64,000 nt of DNA. Origin: Plantago major (taxonomy: Eukaryota; Streptophyta; Magnoliopsida; Lamiales; Plantaginaceae). The position numbers were made by a program, and so were the translations under genes. The notes below the pieces were generated by a model, which saw only the letters and a list, made by a program, of their open reading frames with translations, had not been told where the DNA came from and did no database searches. The DNA is taken from contig CM048839.1 of NCBI GenBank assembly GCA_026545765.1, positions 60,819,677-60,883,676 of the forward strand, read 5' to 3'. Position 1 is the stretch's first letter. Every line of letters begins with the position of its first letter. Below, piece after piece: positions 1 through 11,100 of this stretch.

Positions 1-600
1 ATACGTTGAATCTCTTCTTCCTGATAACAGTAGAGAGAGAACATCCAATTGTTCACGTTTGAATATGGGTGAGGTGGTAGAGGCCGACGTGTGAGAAAGA
101 TTGCCAAGGACTTTTGTTTATGGTCATTGCAAAATAGACAATATGGGAAACTATATTCTATCAAAATTGATAGGGAACTTCGTCTTGTCGAATGGGCTAA
201 CCACCAACATTTGAATGATAAACCTTTTGGGCTGGGTAGACTACTGATATTATATTTGCCTCAATGATATGATTTCTAACATTAGTAACTATGATCTAGA
301 CTTATTCAATTTTACATTTCGGTAATTTGATCTATATATCTGATAAGCATTATCATGGATACACTTAAGAATCCTATAGTAAAAATTGGTATATTTAAGG
401 TGGTTCAAAAAACAATGTATTATATGAGGATCATAGTTTGTAAGAATAACAAATTCTTGACGTACAAGAATAATAGTTTTGCATTGAGTAAACTCTAGTA
501 AATTACTGGTAAGACTTAACTTCATATGAAGGCATCCGTACCTGTAAAAGTATAAGGATATACGCTTAGATGTATTATAAATTGAGAAACATAAAACATA
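1..600 (-). pseudogene. Second, strongly decayed copy of a Helitron PIF1-type helicase C-terminus
   Basis: Read on the minus strand, about 60-180 gives AMTINKS followed by a QSFSHVGL-like block. It parallels the [17 protein letters not shown] block of the better copy at 649-1167. Similarity to 760-1160 runs on with many stops and indels to roughly 500. In PIF1-like Helitron helicases this block lies in the C-terminal motif V/VI region. No open frame survives and the left edge is cut by the window. It could be a tandem Helitron copy or a diverged duplicate of the same exon. Confidence 0.6.
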
Positions 601-648
601 AATGAAAATATGCAAGCTAACAAATATATATGAAAAAATAAATTTACC

Positions 649-1167
649 TTATAATTTATCGAAAACTTCTTTGTAAATCACGTTGGTTGCCGTGTCATAC
701 GTCTTACCTTCATTATCACATATGAGTACTTTCAGTCCCATTCTACTTGTAACTCTAGAGAGAGCAACATACAGTTGTCCGTAGCTGAATACTGGAGAAG
801 GTAGGCAGAGACCGACATGAGAGAGAGATTGTCCCTGACTTTTATTTATCGTCATTGCAGAGCAGACGGATATAGGAAACTGTCTCCTATCAAAACTAAG
901 AAGAAATTTAGTCTCATCAGATGGGCTCATCGTCATCCTAGGGATGAAAACCTTTTGACCGGCATTCATTCCAGATATCATTCTTGCTTCTATGATATGT
1001 TTCCCCAGATTAGTTACTATAAGCCTTGTTCCATTGAACAATTCAGAAGCCTGGTCAATATTTCTCAAAAGCATGATCATGCATCCAACCTTAAGCACTA
1101 TTCTATGATTAGGTAGTCCCGAGCAATAAATAGTGTTCAAGAATTCCATTGAGAATAATTCTGCCAT
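649..1167 (-). pseudogene. Helitron RepHel helicase, C-terminal part
   Basis: An open frame of 172 codons gives the end of a PIF1-type 5'-3' DNA helicase. Visible blocks are a [24 protein letters not shown] segment, an '[16 protein letters not shown]' segment, [18 protein letters not shown] and YVALSRVTS, in the family order. In Helitrons this helicase is fused behind an HUH Rep domain and unwinds DNA during rolling-circle transposition. The frame stops at 649 after FDKL. It belongs with the minus-strand pieces upstream (1318-2435 and 2671-5148), separated by frameshifts and by the duplication at 1168-1245. I infer one decayed transposon gene rather than a host PIF1 gene, because a Rep domain lies upstream. 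Confidence 0.85.
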
Positions 1168-1245
1168 TTCACTGTCTACTGACTCGGTCTTGCTTATGCT
1201 ATCAGCACTTCACTGTCTACTGACTCGGTCTTGCTTATGCTATCA
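1168..1245. repeat. Tandem duplication, 41-bp period
   Basis: The segment beginning TTCACTGTCTACTGACTCGG occurs at 1168 and again at 1209. The 37 matching bases are nearly identical, followed by a short spacer. It lies between two helicase fragments and probably disrupted that frame. Confidence 0.85.
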
Positions 1246-1317
1246 ACACTCAAGTACTCCACAAAATCACCAGGCATTTTAGACAAGACATAGTCATTAA
1301 TCTCATTGACCATTTCA

Positions 1318-2435
1318 TTAGTCGGTGCAAGAACAGCACGGTGATGGAAGTATTCGGGATCTATAGCTGGATCGGCTAAGTGATCTAAAAGGGAAGTATG
1401 TGCAGTCTACAATGGTGGAAATAGGATTACTTACTTCACGAATAAGTATGTCATCAGGTAACTTGATGTCTACCTCGCCATCATTGGGTTCGTCCGCGAC
1501 CCCATCACCGACTTGTAGTATCCACTCGGCAAAATCTTTAGTTTCACTAACCTCAGCAGTTGATGATCCGGACTGAATAGAAAAACAGGTGTTACTTAAA
1601 AAGAACATAATAATAGAACAATTCATATGATAGTAACCGGGAATTTTTACAGTTTACCTGCAATCGCATGTTTTTTTGTGAGTTTTAGAACCTCACATGA
1701 ATCCCATAGTATCGAAGAGCATAGAGAGACATTTACAATATCAAACCTGCTACCACCAGGAACAACTGGCAAAATTTGCCTGAAATCTCCACCTAATACA
1801 ACTACTAAGCCACCGAAAGGATCATCTGGACATTTCATAACATCTCTTAGACTCCTGTTAAGTGCCTCAAAGCAATGTTTGTTGGTCATCGGTGCCTCAT
1901 CCCAAATTATAAGTTTGGTTTGCTTGAGTAAGCCGGTGACATCCGAATTCGGCTTCAACTTGCTGCATGTTGATTCCTCATGACACTTAATAGGAATACC
2001 AAACCTAGAATGAGCAGTCCTAGCTCTACGTAGCAAGAGTGATGCAATACCACTTGATGCTACTGGAAGCACTATATCTCCTCTAGCACGCAAGTCGGAA
2101 CACAACATCCTCCAAATAAAAGTCTTGTATGTACAACGGTAGCAGTATAAAAAGAACACACCACCTCTGCCCCCGTCAACTGCATCCATAATCTTATCGT
2201 AAATTGTACGCTGCTCTTCAGTCAATCGTGGGTACAGTCCGTCGAATTCCAATCTCATGGCATCTTTGTCGTATGACATCTCATCAACTATAAACTGATT
2301 CGTGGCATTGTCAGTTATAGACTCATCTGGGATTGGCATAGACTCAAAAAAAGCAAGACTGTTGCAGTTTGCTTTCAATAGCTTCTCAATTTCAAGCAAC
2401 GCTAGGTTATGGATTTGTTCATCTGTAAGCCTCAA
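1318..2435 (-). pseudogene. Helitron RepHel helicase, ATPase core with damaged Walker A
   Basis: Frames 1647-2435 and 1318-1626 together cover the N-terminal and middle helicase regions. Visible are a LTEEQRTIYDKIMDAV lead-in, a P-loop region reading GVFFLYCYRCTYKTFIWR, a Walker B-like LIIWDEAPM, then GGDFRQILPVVPGG and a following DFAEWILQVGDG block. In active family members the P-loop reads close to GGTGKT. Here two glycines are replaced (CYRCTYKT), so ATP binding is probably lost. The frame breaks between 1626 and 1647. An intron-like or decayed gap of about 230 bp separates this from the Rep part. Confidence 0.85.
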
Positions 2436-2670
2436 ACCTGAATTGCGAAATGAATCGAAATAAGTAATAAGTAAATGTATAGCATTTTAGTATTTTGGTA
2501 AAATATACAATTTACTAACAAATTACCTAGATTATGAGAATTTTTTGCTGGATGTATAGAATGTCGTCAGATAAGAAGTTACATGTCTTCCTCCATACCT
2601 CCTCTGGTCTCGCCATGCTTCGATAAAGAAGAAGCATCGTAAAAAGATGATGAAGGAAACGTGCTGATCC

Positions 2671-4150
2671 CTAGTGACTTGCCTCAGTAATTCCACCGAC
2701 ATACACCCCGTCATTTGTTAGTAGGCCTAAAGCCGCACATGAGTCCTTGCAGGTCTTGTAAACAACACTGTTCACTATTCTGATATCCTGGAAACATGTT
2801 GCGCCTCTAACATGATTCAACATAAGTCGCATATAGTACATGTTTTCAAATGCCATCGGCACATTATACATCCTTCCAATAGCTTGGGCCTTGGTTTTCC
2901 TACGGGACCACTTCTTCGGGCCATCCTTCTAGCAATACTCACGGGGTAACTCAGGATACGTCAATTTCCTAGCTTCCGGGTCAACCTTGTTCAGCTCAAA
3001 CCACTCAAGAAACTTCAACTGCTTAACTGAAGGCTTATCAAGCAGATCCGGCATAAAATCTCCATCTCTAAAAGGTACCCCTGCTCATCCTCTAGATGAA
3101 ATGCCAAACGCTCAACGACAGGTATCCTATAATTTATCTGGAATTCAAAAATTCTCCATATTGCCTCACATGCTGAAACGTATCGGCAATCAGTATGCCT
3201 CTTAATCTCATCATTATTATTTCTGTCTATGAATGTAACACCCACTCTGTCACTTCCTTTCAACATGTACTTAAACAAATATTTCATTGAAGCCCCACCT
3301 TTACAGTATTCTATGTTAATGTGAGATTGGTACTTCAGAAGCAACTGAGCATTGTAGGGGACAACAAACCTGTTTAAAAATGTCGACTCATATATTAAGT
3401 TCGGCAACATATAAACCTAGATTTACAACAATAAACTAAGCATAATATTTAATTAATATAAATCTACCTGTTGTCAAGCTGAACTCCATTTTTATCGACG
3501 GTGACACCTGTGTCCCTTCTTTGATATATGTGATATCCAGCATCGTCAACATAGGTATTTTCGTTGTAGCTCTTTGGAAAATGTTTGGAGCACCTGTTGT
3601 CCTCCATGCATGGAGAAGTAGGTCTAGCCGGACCACATGGTCCATGAATCATATGGGTTAACACTACGTCGTACAATTCTGAATTAGTATCCTTGTTGGA
3701 TAACTCCGCACATATGTAGTCATCAATGTTATTTTTAATCTTCTTCTCATCCGCCTTATTCAGGATTACCAAAATATGAACATGCGGAAGTCCTCGCTTT
3801 TGGAACTCAACGGTGTATATGACTAAAAAAATTCAGAGTTATAGATATTATAAAGTATTTTTGGATTTCATAGAATATAAACATGTAGAGACAAAAAAAA
3901 TACCAACTTACGTACTTTTGATTTTCCAAACATATGTCCATCCTTTATATCACTGATCAGCTCATTGAGTTTCATCTTGAAGACTCGACATATGATATCA
4001 GGCTTGTCTTCCGGTCTCAACCCAAGACTCTCAACATACCTTGTGAACTCTGGCCACTTTGGATTGCATGTAAATGTTATGAACAAGCACGGATATCCTG
4101 CCCACTTGCATATAGCCATAGAATCCTGGTACATCTGCATGTACCATTTA
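2671..4150 (-). pseudogene. Helitron Rep (HUH endonuclease) region
   Basis: Minus-strand frames 3868-4140, 3464-3772, 3015-3410 and 2671-2871 give the rolling-circle Rep core of a Helitron. The CKWAGYPCLFITFTCNPKWP block is followed by a GLPHVHIL metal-binding HUH motif (about 3770-3790). A YLFKYMLKG segment (about 3265-3290) fits the two-tyrosine nicking motif, and a CRYVSACEAIWRIF block follows. The Rep domain nicks and joins single-stranded DNA at Helitron ends. The HUH and YxxKY motifs are still readable although the coding frame is broken by several frameshifts and stops, so no functional protein is expected. Confidence 0.88.
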
Positions 4151-4284
4151 GCACCCCCTGGATAAGATGATGGCAGTATGAAGAGACTACCACATGATGT
4201 GTGATCATATTCAAAGTTATCAACTTTGCTGGCAATCTTCTTATAAGATTCGTATCTAAGCTTTGGTTGATTATGACGAATCCA

Positions 4285-5148
4285 CTAAAGTCTTTGTGAC
4301 TTCATCATCTTGTAGGAATCAACAATAAACTGTTGAAACAATCTCCTGCCAAGTATAAGCTGGTGACCTTCTCCCTCCCTGTGTTGAATTCTGAATGCTA
4401 AGAACTCACTAAGTGTGAGATTTGGCCTCTTACTGTATGTAGTTCTGGGTATCTCTGTATACCAACCATCTTCGCCATACACAAACAATAGTGGGTAATG
4501 CAGAGGGAGATAGCATGGAAGAAATTCATTTATCCTTTGCAAATATCCAGTCGACTTCAACTCAACCATGATATCCCTCTTATGCCTCACATTCTCAATG
4601 TATACTTCAATAATGGCAGCAACCTCTGATGCAGTAGGCAAATTATAGGTCCGTCCATCCTTGGCACGTTTTGCTATAAGCTGCAGACTAATATCTGTCG
4701 AGTTATTAAGAGATATACGATCCCTGGCCATCCTATATGTTTTGGCATAAGGATTATATTGGTCGACCATATCTTTGATGATGGCTGTTACAGAAGTGTC
4801 CAAACCCTTCCCATCACCACTGGCATACATGCATATATACAAATTTATTTAAATGAACTAATTATCGTGTAATATTATTATTATAAGGAATTTTATTAAA
4901 CAATATATAGATATTACTGGCACTAACCCAAGAGCATTAATTCTGTTATGTACTTCGTGCTCAGTGTCATAGATGTATAGTTGAGCAAACATTGGTTCTT
5001 TTCCTTCGCTTGGCAACAAAGAGCCGATTTTGTGGAAATTCTGACCACCCATCTCGAAACAATAAGGACCCCGACCTTTGTTAACCTCTTTGTCTATTTT
5101 CCCACCCATAGAAGTAAAAGAGAAACATACCGATTCCTTGATGTTCAC
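4285..5148 (-). pseudogene. Helitron RepHel N-terminal region (Helitron-like N)
   Basis: Two minus-strand frames (4858-5148 and 4285-4842) precede the Rep core. They contain a QLYIYDTEHEVHNRINAL segment, then YNPYAKTYRMARDR, LPTASEVAAIIEV and LPLHYPLLFVYGEDGW. These match the conserved N-terminal region of plant Helitron transposases upstream of the HUH motif. The two frames are separated near 4850 by a stop or indel. The region 4140-4285 links it to the Rep core but is not open. Confidence 0.85.
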
Positions 5149-5289
5149 TGGCTCTACAACATCATCAATGCTATGGAATTTTGAAACAACCTCCTACATT
5201 AGTTGGAATAAGTAAAGAAATAGTAAATTAGTATGGTATATGGATAATTAGTACAAATAGTAAGAATAGGATGTAGTTATGTTTTAAAT

Positions 5290-6742
5290 TCGACACTTAC
5301 CATACTATTGTACTGTGCAATAACATCCACATCATCAGTAAATGTTTTCACAGTAAAAGTCTTCTCATCATCAACGACGGCTACATTGTCGTTCTTCCCA
5401 TACCCCGATCATCAGAATTTGCTATCCCATTAACCTTGAAGAGTATGATTCTGTCCAGCAAAGCATCAAATTGAGATGGTATTTGAGCTGGGTCACCACC
5501 CTCCTGGTACACATTGGTTATCGAATACAGTAAGTAAGAAAAAATAATGGTATTTTCAACTATACGAATTTTACTAATATCAGTAAGTTATCCATGTCAC
5601 CTTAACAATTCATCATAAAACTCCGTAGCAGATTTTCCTAGGAGCTTCGCAACCACATTATCCCATAATACAAATGTTACAAAATTCTCAGACGCAATGA
5701 CATTGAAGTTAAACCTATATGAAAAATGAAATTTTGATTATACCTTTAATTAGTCAAGTAAGACACAAATAGATTATCAAATAAACAATACAAAGTCATG
5801 ACATTATCTAGGCACGGGTTTGTTAATTAGATTGTTGCACTTACGACACGACTGACCAGGTCTAAAACTTCTTCCAGTGCCCTTCGTGCATTTCTCCTTA
5901 TCACATGCATCGTAGAACCAAGTGTCTTTTGGAAGCGTTACTTCGGAAATCGTCGCGAGAATATTGTAAACACCAGGCTGTTAAATTGAAGTAGGGAAAT
6001 AATTAGTAAGAGACAATCTTATTAAACCTAGAAAACTAAGTATTAACTGTAAATGCAATTTAGTTACTAACTTTATTGTTAGAGAGGAGATCGAGAACAG
6101 ATAAAGCACTCGATGTACTTATCCAAGAACCATTTTTGTCCATTTTGTTATCAGTGGTTTGGGTTACAGCCCGAAGAAAAGAATCATCGCTAAACCTTGA
6201 CAAAATTGAAAAGACGAATGTCAGTCGAAATAAATACATCTAAAATCAAGCTAATAGATTAATCAAATTGATATAAAAATTGATTTGAAATACCTGACAA
6301 CATATTCATTCAACTCAGGACAATCCAAGTTGATATACATTTTTGTAGCATGTTTACACGTCTGGACTCGGTGTTGTTCTGCAACAAAAGTAAATGTGAG
6401 GCCACTTATAAATTGAAAGATATCGTATATACAGATAGCGTCAATGTTATTTGGTTGACATAAGAATCGAATAATTTACCTCCGAAAGACGATATGCATG
6501 CAAATTGAAGAATCAAAAAAATTGGTCCTTTATCTCCTTCAACTCGATTGTCAACAAACTTTCTAAGATCATCTCCATAGCTCCCCCACAATACACACTG
6601 GAGCTTATGACCACTAAGCATAACATAAAGAACCAAAAGTTACTTGGGAATGTAATTATCATATTTGAAGCAGACAATCTACAACTCAATTTAAAAAGGT
6701 TAAAAACAACTTACTCAAGATTAGTGATGGTGACGTCCAACT
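5290..6742 (-). pseudogene. RPA1-like gene, C-terminal half (split by insertion)
   Basis: Pieces of a replication-protein-A large-subunit-like protein can be read on the minus strand. At 6480-6640 there is GHKLQCVLWGSYGDDLRKF followed by an ILQFACISSFGGK block, an OB-fold signature. At about 5830-5980 a zinc-ribbon shows CX4C (DACDKEKC) followed by CX2C (SCRKC). At 5620-5720 there is a NFVTFVLWDNVVAKLLGKSA segment, and near 5440-5490 DALLDRIILFKVNG. RPA1-like single-strand DNA-binding proteins often travel in plant Helitrons, which fits the RepHel next door. Intron-like gaps and stops interrupt the gene, and its N-terminal half lies at 15931-16613 beyond the 6746-15927 insertion. Confidence 0.8.
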
Positions 6743-6849
6743 TAGGCTCTGTTCTTTTCAACTGAAAACTCTTTCGATTCGGCCTGTTCCATTCGATTCG
6801 ATTCGACTCATCTTTAGTTCGATTCGATTCGATTCATTAAATTCATATT

Positions 6850-6876
6850 ATTATTATTGTTGTTGTTGTTGTTGTT

Positions 6877-6955
<79 letters not shown>
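6850..6955. repeat. (ATT)/(GTT)/(AAT) microsatellite at left viral junction
   Basis: A run of ATT and GTT triplets passes into a long AAT run ending at the first viral base block. It gives open frames full of Leu, Ile or Thr that are not genes. The opposite viral junction also carries a triplet run. Confidence 0.9.
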
Positions 6956-7060
6956 TAATACATGGATCAAGTGGTTTTGTGATCCATGAACCGTTTGGTA
7001 TCAGAGCCAAGTTATCAGTAAGCACATGATTAAGATAAGTCTTAACACAAACACTGTTTT
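6949..7060 (+). repeat. Left terminal redundancy of the pararetrovirus
   Basis: This block matches 14695-14805 with only a few substitutions (for example GTAATACATGG versus GTAATGCATGG). It contains the primer site and ends just before the first viral start codon. Confidence 0.9.
6996..7008 (+). promoter_or_regulatory. Primer-binding site, left copy (tRNA-Met type)
   Basis: TGGTATCAGAGCC is the standard complement of the 3' end of initiator tRNA-Met used by plant pararetroviruses and many LTR elements. It lies 58 bp before the first viral ATG. A second copy is at 14742. Confidence 0.9.
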
Positions 7061-7065
7061 TAATC

Positions 7066-8115
7066 ATGAATATGATTAGAAGAAAGGATAATGTTAAAAA
7101 CAGTAGACGAGAGGAATTTGATATTCCCCAAAATTTAGACTTATTAAATAGATGGACAATTCCTAGAATTGAGCCTAAGGTTATTTACCAATTAGAAACT
7201 TTTGAGAAATTAGGTTTAAAACAGGTAGTAAAAACTACTGAGGAATCTGTTTCACTGGATAATGACGAATTAGTAATAAAATTATTTAGTGAAAAAGATA
7301 TAGCTGTTTATAAAAACCTTTACAAATTTCTCCATATAGGTTTAGTGCAGATTGCTTTTAAACCTTTAACCTTAGAAGGATTACCCGAGAGTTTTATAGC
7401 TGCTCTTAGAGATGGTAGAAACTTAGACTGGAAAAAATCTTTAATAGGAATTATACAGTCTAGTTTGGCCCATGGTCCAGTTTATTTTGATGTTTATCCG
7501 AATTTACAATTATCTTTATCGGATATTAATATTTTAGACTCCTTAACATTAAATGTTAAGACTAATAGTTATAATTATATTGCGGGTACGGAAACTATAT
7601 GTATCTGTTATAGGATTTATTATAAACCTTTGTTTACCTTAAATCCGCACTGTCGAAGGGTTGATAAACCTTTAAATGAAACTATTTTAATTGAAACTAA
7701 TTTTAGCAAGTCTAAAATTACTACTCGAAGATCTATTAAATGGGAAGAAATAGATTTTCCAGAAAATTGGACGATTCAACAGGTTGTGCCCTCACAACCT
7801 GTTATTCAAAATAATCTAATAGATGTTATCCAAACACCTGAAGGTTTAGTAAAAATGCAGTTTGAAAATAATAACGATTTAATAGGATCATCTTCAAGAC
7901 TTGGTAAGTCTTCATCCTTGAGATCTTTTATATCCCCTATAGACTATGTAGTTGATTCTCCTTCCAGGATGTCAACCTCTGCTAAAAGCAGGATACAAAA
8001 GTCTGTTGAAACCATACAAGAAGATCATATAGATGAGCTCAGAATAAATAAAGATCGTGATAATATTGTCAGAAGAGTTAATTATACTCAAAGTGAAGCA
8101 GATATAACTGCATGA
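7066..8115 (+). CDS. Pararetroviral movement-protein-like ORF
   Basis: An uninterrupted frame of 349 codons starts 58 bp after the primer site. A central region (residues roughly 85-215) with AHGPVYFDVYPNL resembles the core of 30K-type movement proteins, which enlarge plasmodesmata for cell-to-cell spread. The C-terminal third is rich in Ser, Asp and Arg and probably flexible. Its TGA (8113-8115) overlaps the ATG of the next frame at 8112 as ATGA, a usual stop-start arrangement in this virus family. This is the only full-length viral frame left. Function is assigned from family context, and expression here is unknown. Confidence 0.75.
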   Translation: MNMIRRKDNVKNSRREEFDIPQNLDLLNRWTIPRIEPKVIYQLETFEKLGLKQVVKTTEESVSLDNDELVIKLFSEKDIAVYKNLYKFLHIGLVQIAFKPLTLEGLPESFIAALRDGRNLDWKKSLIGIIQSSLAHGPVYFDVYPNLQLSLSDINILDSLTLNVKTNSYNYIAGTETICICYRIYYKPLFTLNPHCRRVDKPLNETILIETNFSKSKITTRRSIKWEEIDFPENWTIQQVVPSQPVIQNNLIDVIQTPEGLVKMQFENNNDLIGSSSRLGKSSSLRSFISPIDYVVDSPSRMSTSAKSRIQKSVETIQEDHIDELRINKDRDNIVRRVNYTQSEADITA

Positions 8116-11100
8116 GAAATGGAATTTCGTTATTAATGAATATAAATCATCTAATTGATTTTAGTCCTGGCTCTCCGGCTAGGCAAAAGATTAGGACTGA
8201 ATTTAATTCACCCAAATGGGAGCCTTTTAAAAATAGGTTTTTTACAAACTTTTCTCAAAAAGAAAAAACTTCTATCCAAGAAGAATTTTATAAAGATTGT
8301 GAAAAATATAATACTATGATTCCTTTTGTTCCCTGGTTTGTTTCTAAATATGTGGAACAATATATTTCAGTTTTAGAAAGAAATTATAAACATTCAACGG
8401 GGAAAACTTTACAACAAGTTTATCCTCCACAACAGTCGTTTCAAATTGAAAAAGGAAATCATAGTTTCCTGGCTTTTGCAAAATTACTGGAGGATGAAAC
8501 TCTACCAGTAACTTGTAAACAAATAAATAGAATGATTGAACAACAGAATTATACAAATTTGTTTATAAATGTCCTTGGAGAACATTTAATCTCTCTGAGT
8601 GAAAGGGTGGAATTAGTTTTAAAAACTATTGACCATAATCTTCCTTTAAACTCTAATCTTCCTTTAAAAGAAAAGGAAAAGGAACAAGATTCAGCCTGTC
8701 CTAATATTCAGCCACCTCCTGAAATAGCAGACTTTAAATTAAAGTCTATGAAGGAGCTTGAAAAGTTTTTAACCGAAAAATTTAAGGATATGAAAGTTAC
8801 AACTCTTCATGATGTTGTACAGGAAAATCCTGATTACAAAAAAGTAATCAATGATGAAATCAATAAGCTGGGAAAATGGGCTGATAAACCTACCCAGAGA
8901 ATGTACTATTATAGGAGACCTTCTCCTATAGATACTTTACACGAAGAACAAGAATATATCTTGAATAATAGCTACAATGGCAAAAACATCTATGAATGGA
9001 ACTTAGATGCTTATGCTGATAGGCAAATTTATAATATGATTCATAGAATGCTTATGTACTCTACGATTTGTAAAACGAATGGCAACACTGATAAAAATGT
9101 TGCAAAAATGATTGTTGCTGGTTTTACAGGGCAATTAAAAGGTTGGTGGGATAATTATCTCTCTCCTGAGGGAAAAAATCATATTTTTAATATCAGAAAT
9201 GGAAGATGAAGGATCAGTTGAAAATGCAGTTTATACTTTAGTTGTTACTATTATTGAACATTTTACCGGAAGATATTCCGATAACAGTGAAAATATTAGA
9301 ACTGTTCTGCAGAATTTAAGATGCAAAACATTGACTGATTTTCGATGGTATAAAGATACTTTTTTAAATAGGGTAATGGAATTACCTGAATGTAATAGTC
9401 CACATTGGAAATCAAAATTTATTGACGGACTTCCTGCATTATTTCCATAAAGGGTTAGAAAAAATCTAAGAAAAGATAAAGTTTCTATCCCTTATGAAGA
9501 TTATACTTATGGCAAGTTAATTGGAACTTGTATACAAGAAGGTTTAGCCTTATGCAATGAGATTAAATTAAACCAACAAATTAAAAGACAGAACTTGAAA
9601 GAGAAAGCCCAGTTAGGGCTTCAGGACTAATTTGGTATGGATGTACCATCCACTTCAAAACCTCATAAGTCGAAAGATAAGTCGGCTTATAAGCCAAAAA
9701 GGAAGAGACATTACTCTCCAAGAAAATTAGAAATCCGTAAGAAAAGAAGATAGAGAAGATAGAAAACGGATTAGAAAGAAACTTATAGTTTGCCGTCAAT
9801 GTGGAAAACTTTGTCACTTTGCAACAAATTGTTGGACCAAGCGAAAAATAAACAGATTAAAAGCTGATAATGATTTAAAAGAAACTCTCTCAAAAATACT
9901 TTTAAATTCTGATGAAGAAAAGAGTATGGACTCTTCTGAAGATTCAGATACTTCTAACAGTACTGAAGAAGAGAACTTAAAAGTTCTTGATCAAGAATCA
10001 GTATTGTCTGATTCAGAGTCAGACTATGAACCTTGTATACTTGGACAACCATGTATAAGAAAACAAGGAGACACAGATAATGATAAATTCTTTAATAAAG
10101 AATTTTACAATATTCTTTCACAGTTTCAAGGAACTAATTTAAATGTTTTAGATGGTAATAATATTATCGAGTTTCTGAAAACAATTAAAGATCATGAGTT
10201 AAGATCTAAAATTATAGATCATATGGAAAATATACCTAGTACTTCTTCGACTTTGCCAGAACCAATGGTTCTCCCAGAAGATTTCAAAAAAGATGAACCC
10301 TACTCTATGTCAGAAGTTTATAAACTTCTAAAGCAGAGAAGGACAGTGGAAACTCCTACTTCTACTCATGATTTAGAAATAGAAGTTGAAAACCTTAAAA
10401 AGGAAATACAGGTTTTAAAAAGAGAAAATAAATTAATAGACTATCGAGTTTCTAAACTTGAAAAATATACAAAAGAAACTGATCATTCTACTACTGGTGA
10501 ATCAAGTCGAAGTAAACCAATTGCTCAACCTTTTGATTCACAAGTGGATGATAATTTTCTTTCAACCTTAGAAATGGTCATATCCCAAAAATGGTATATC
10601 AAAGTTACCCTATTAATTGATGACTATTTTTCAAAAGAATTGACTGCTCTCATAGACAGTGGTGCAGATTTAAATGTCATACAGGAAGGATTAATTCCTA
10701 CAAAGTATTTTCATAAAACTACGCATACTCTTTCTCATGCTGGAGGAGAAAAATTAAATGTAAAATATAAGCTTCCTAGAGCTTATATTTGTATTAATAA
10801 AAATTGTATTCAAACCAGTTTTTTACTAACGAAAGATATTTCTAATCAAGTAATACTTGGTACCCCTTTTATTTCAAAAATTTATCCTTTTACCCACGTG
10901 GATAATACTGGTATTACCGGAACTTTTCAAGGTGGGAAAATCCACTTAAATTTTATTACGAAACCAGTTAATAGAATGTTACATGAGATGTATGATCATC
11001 TGACCTTAAAGAAAAACCAGATGAATTTCTTAAAACAAGAAATAAATTCTTTGACTATTGAAGAAAAATTACAAAATCCCAAATTACAAGGGAAAATTAA

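Noticed and set aside
6843..7067. Leu/Thr-rich minus-strand frame
   Set aside because: Pure product of the triplet microsatellite.
7066..8115. Host gene
   Set aside because: The ATGA overlap with the capsid frame, the primer site upstream and the protein order identify it as viral.
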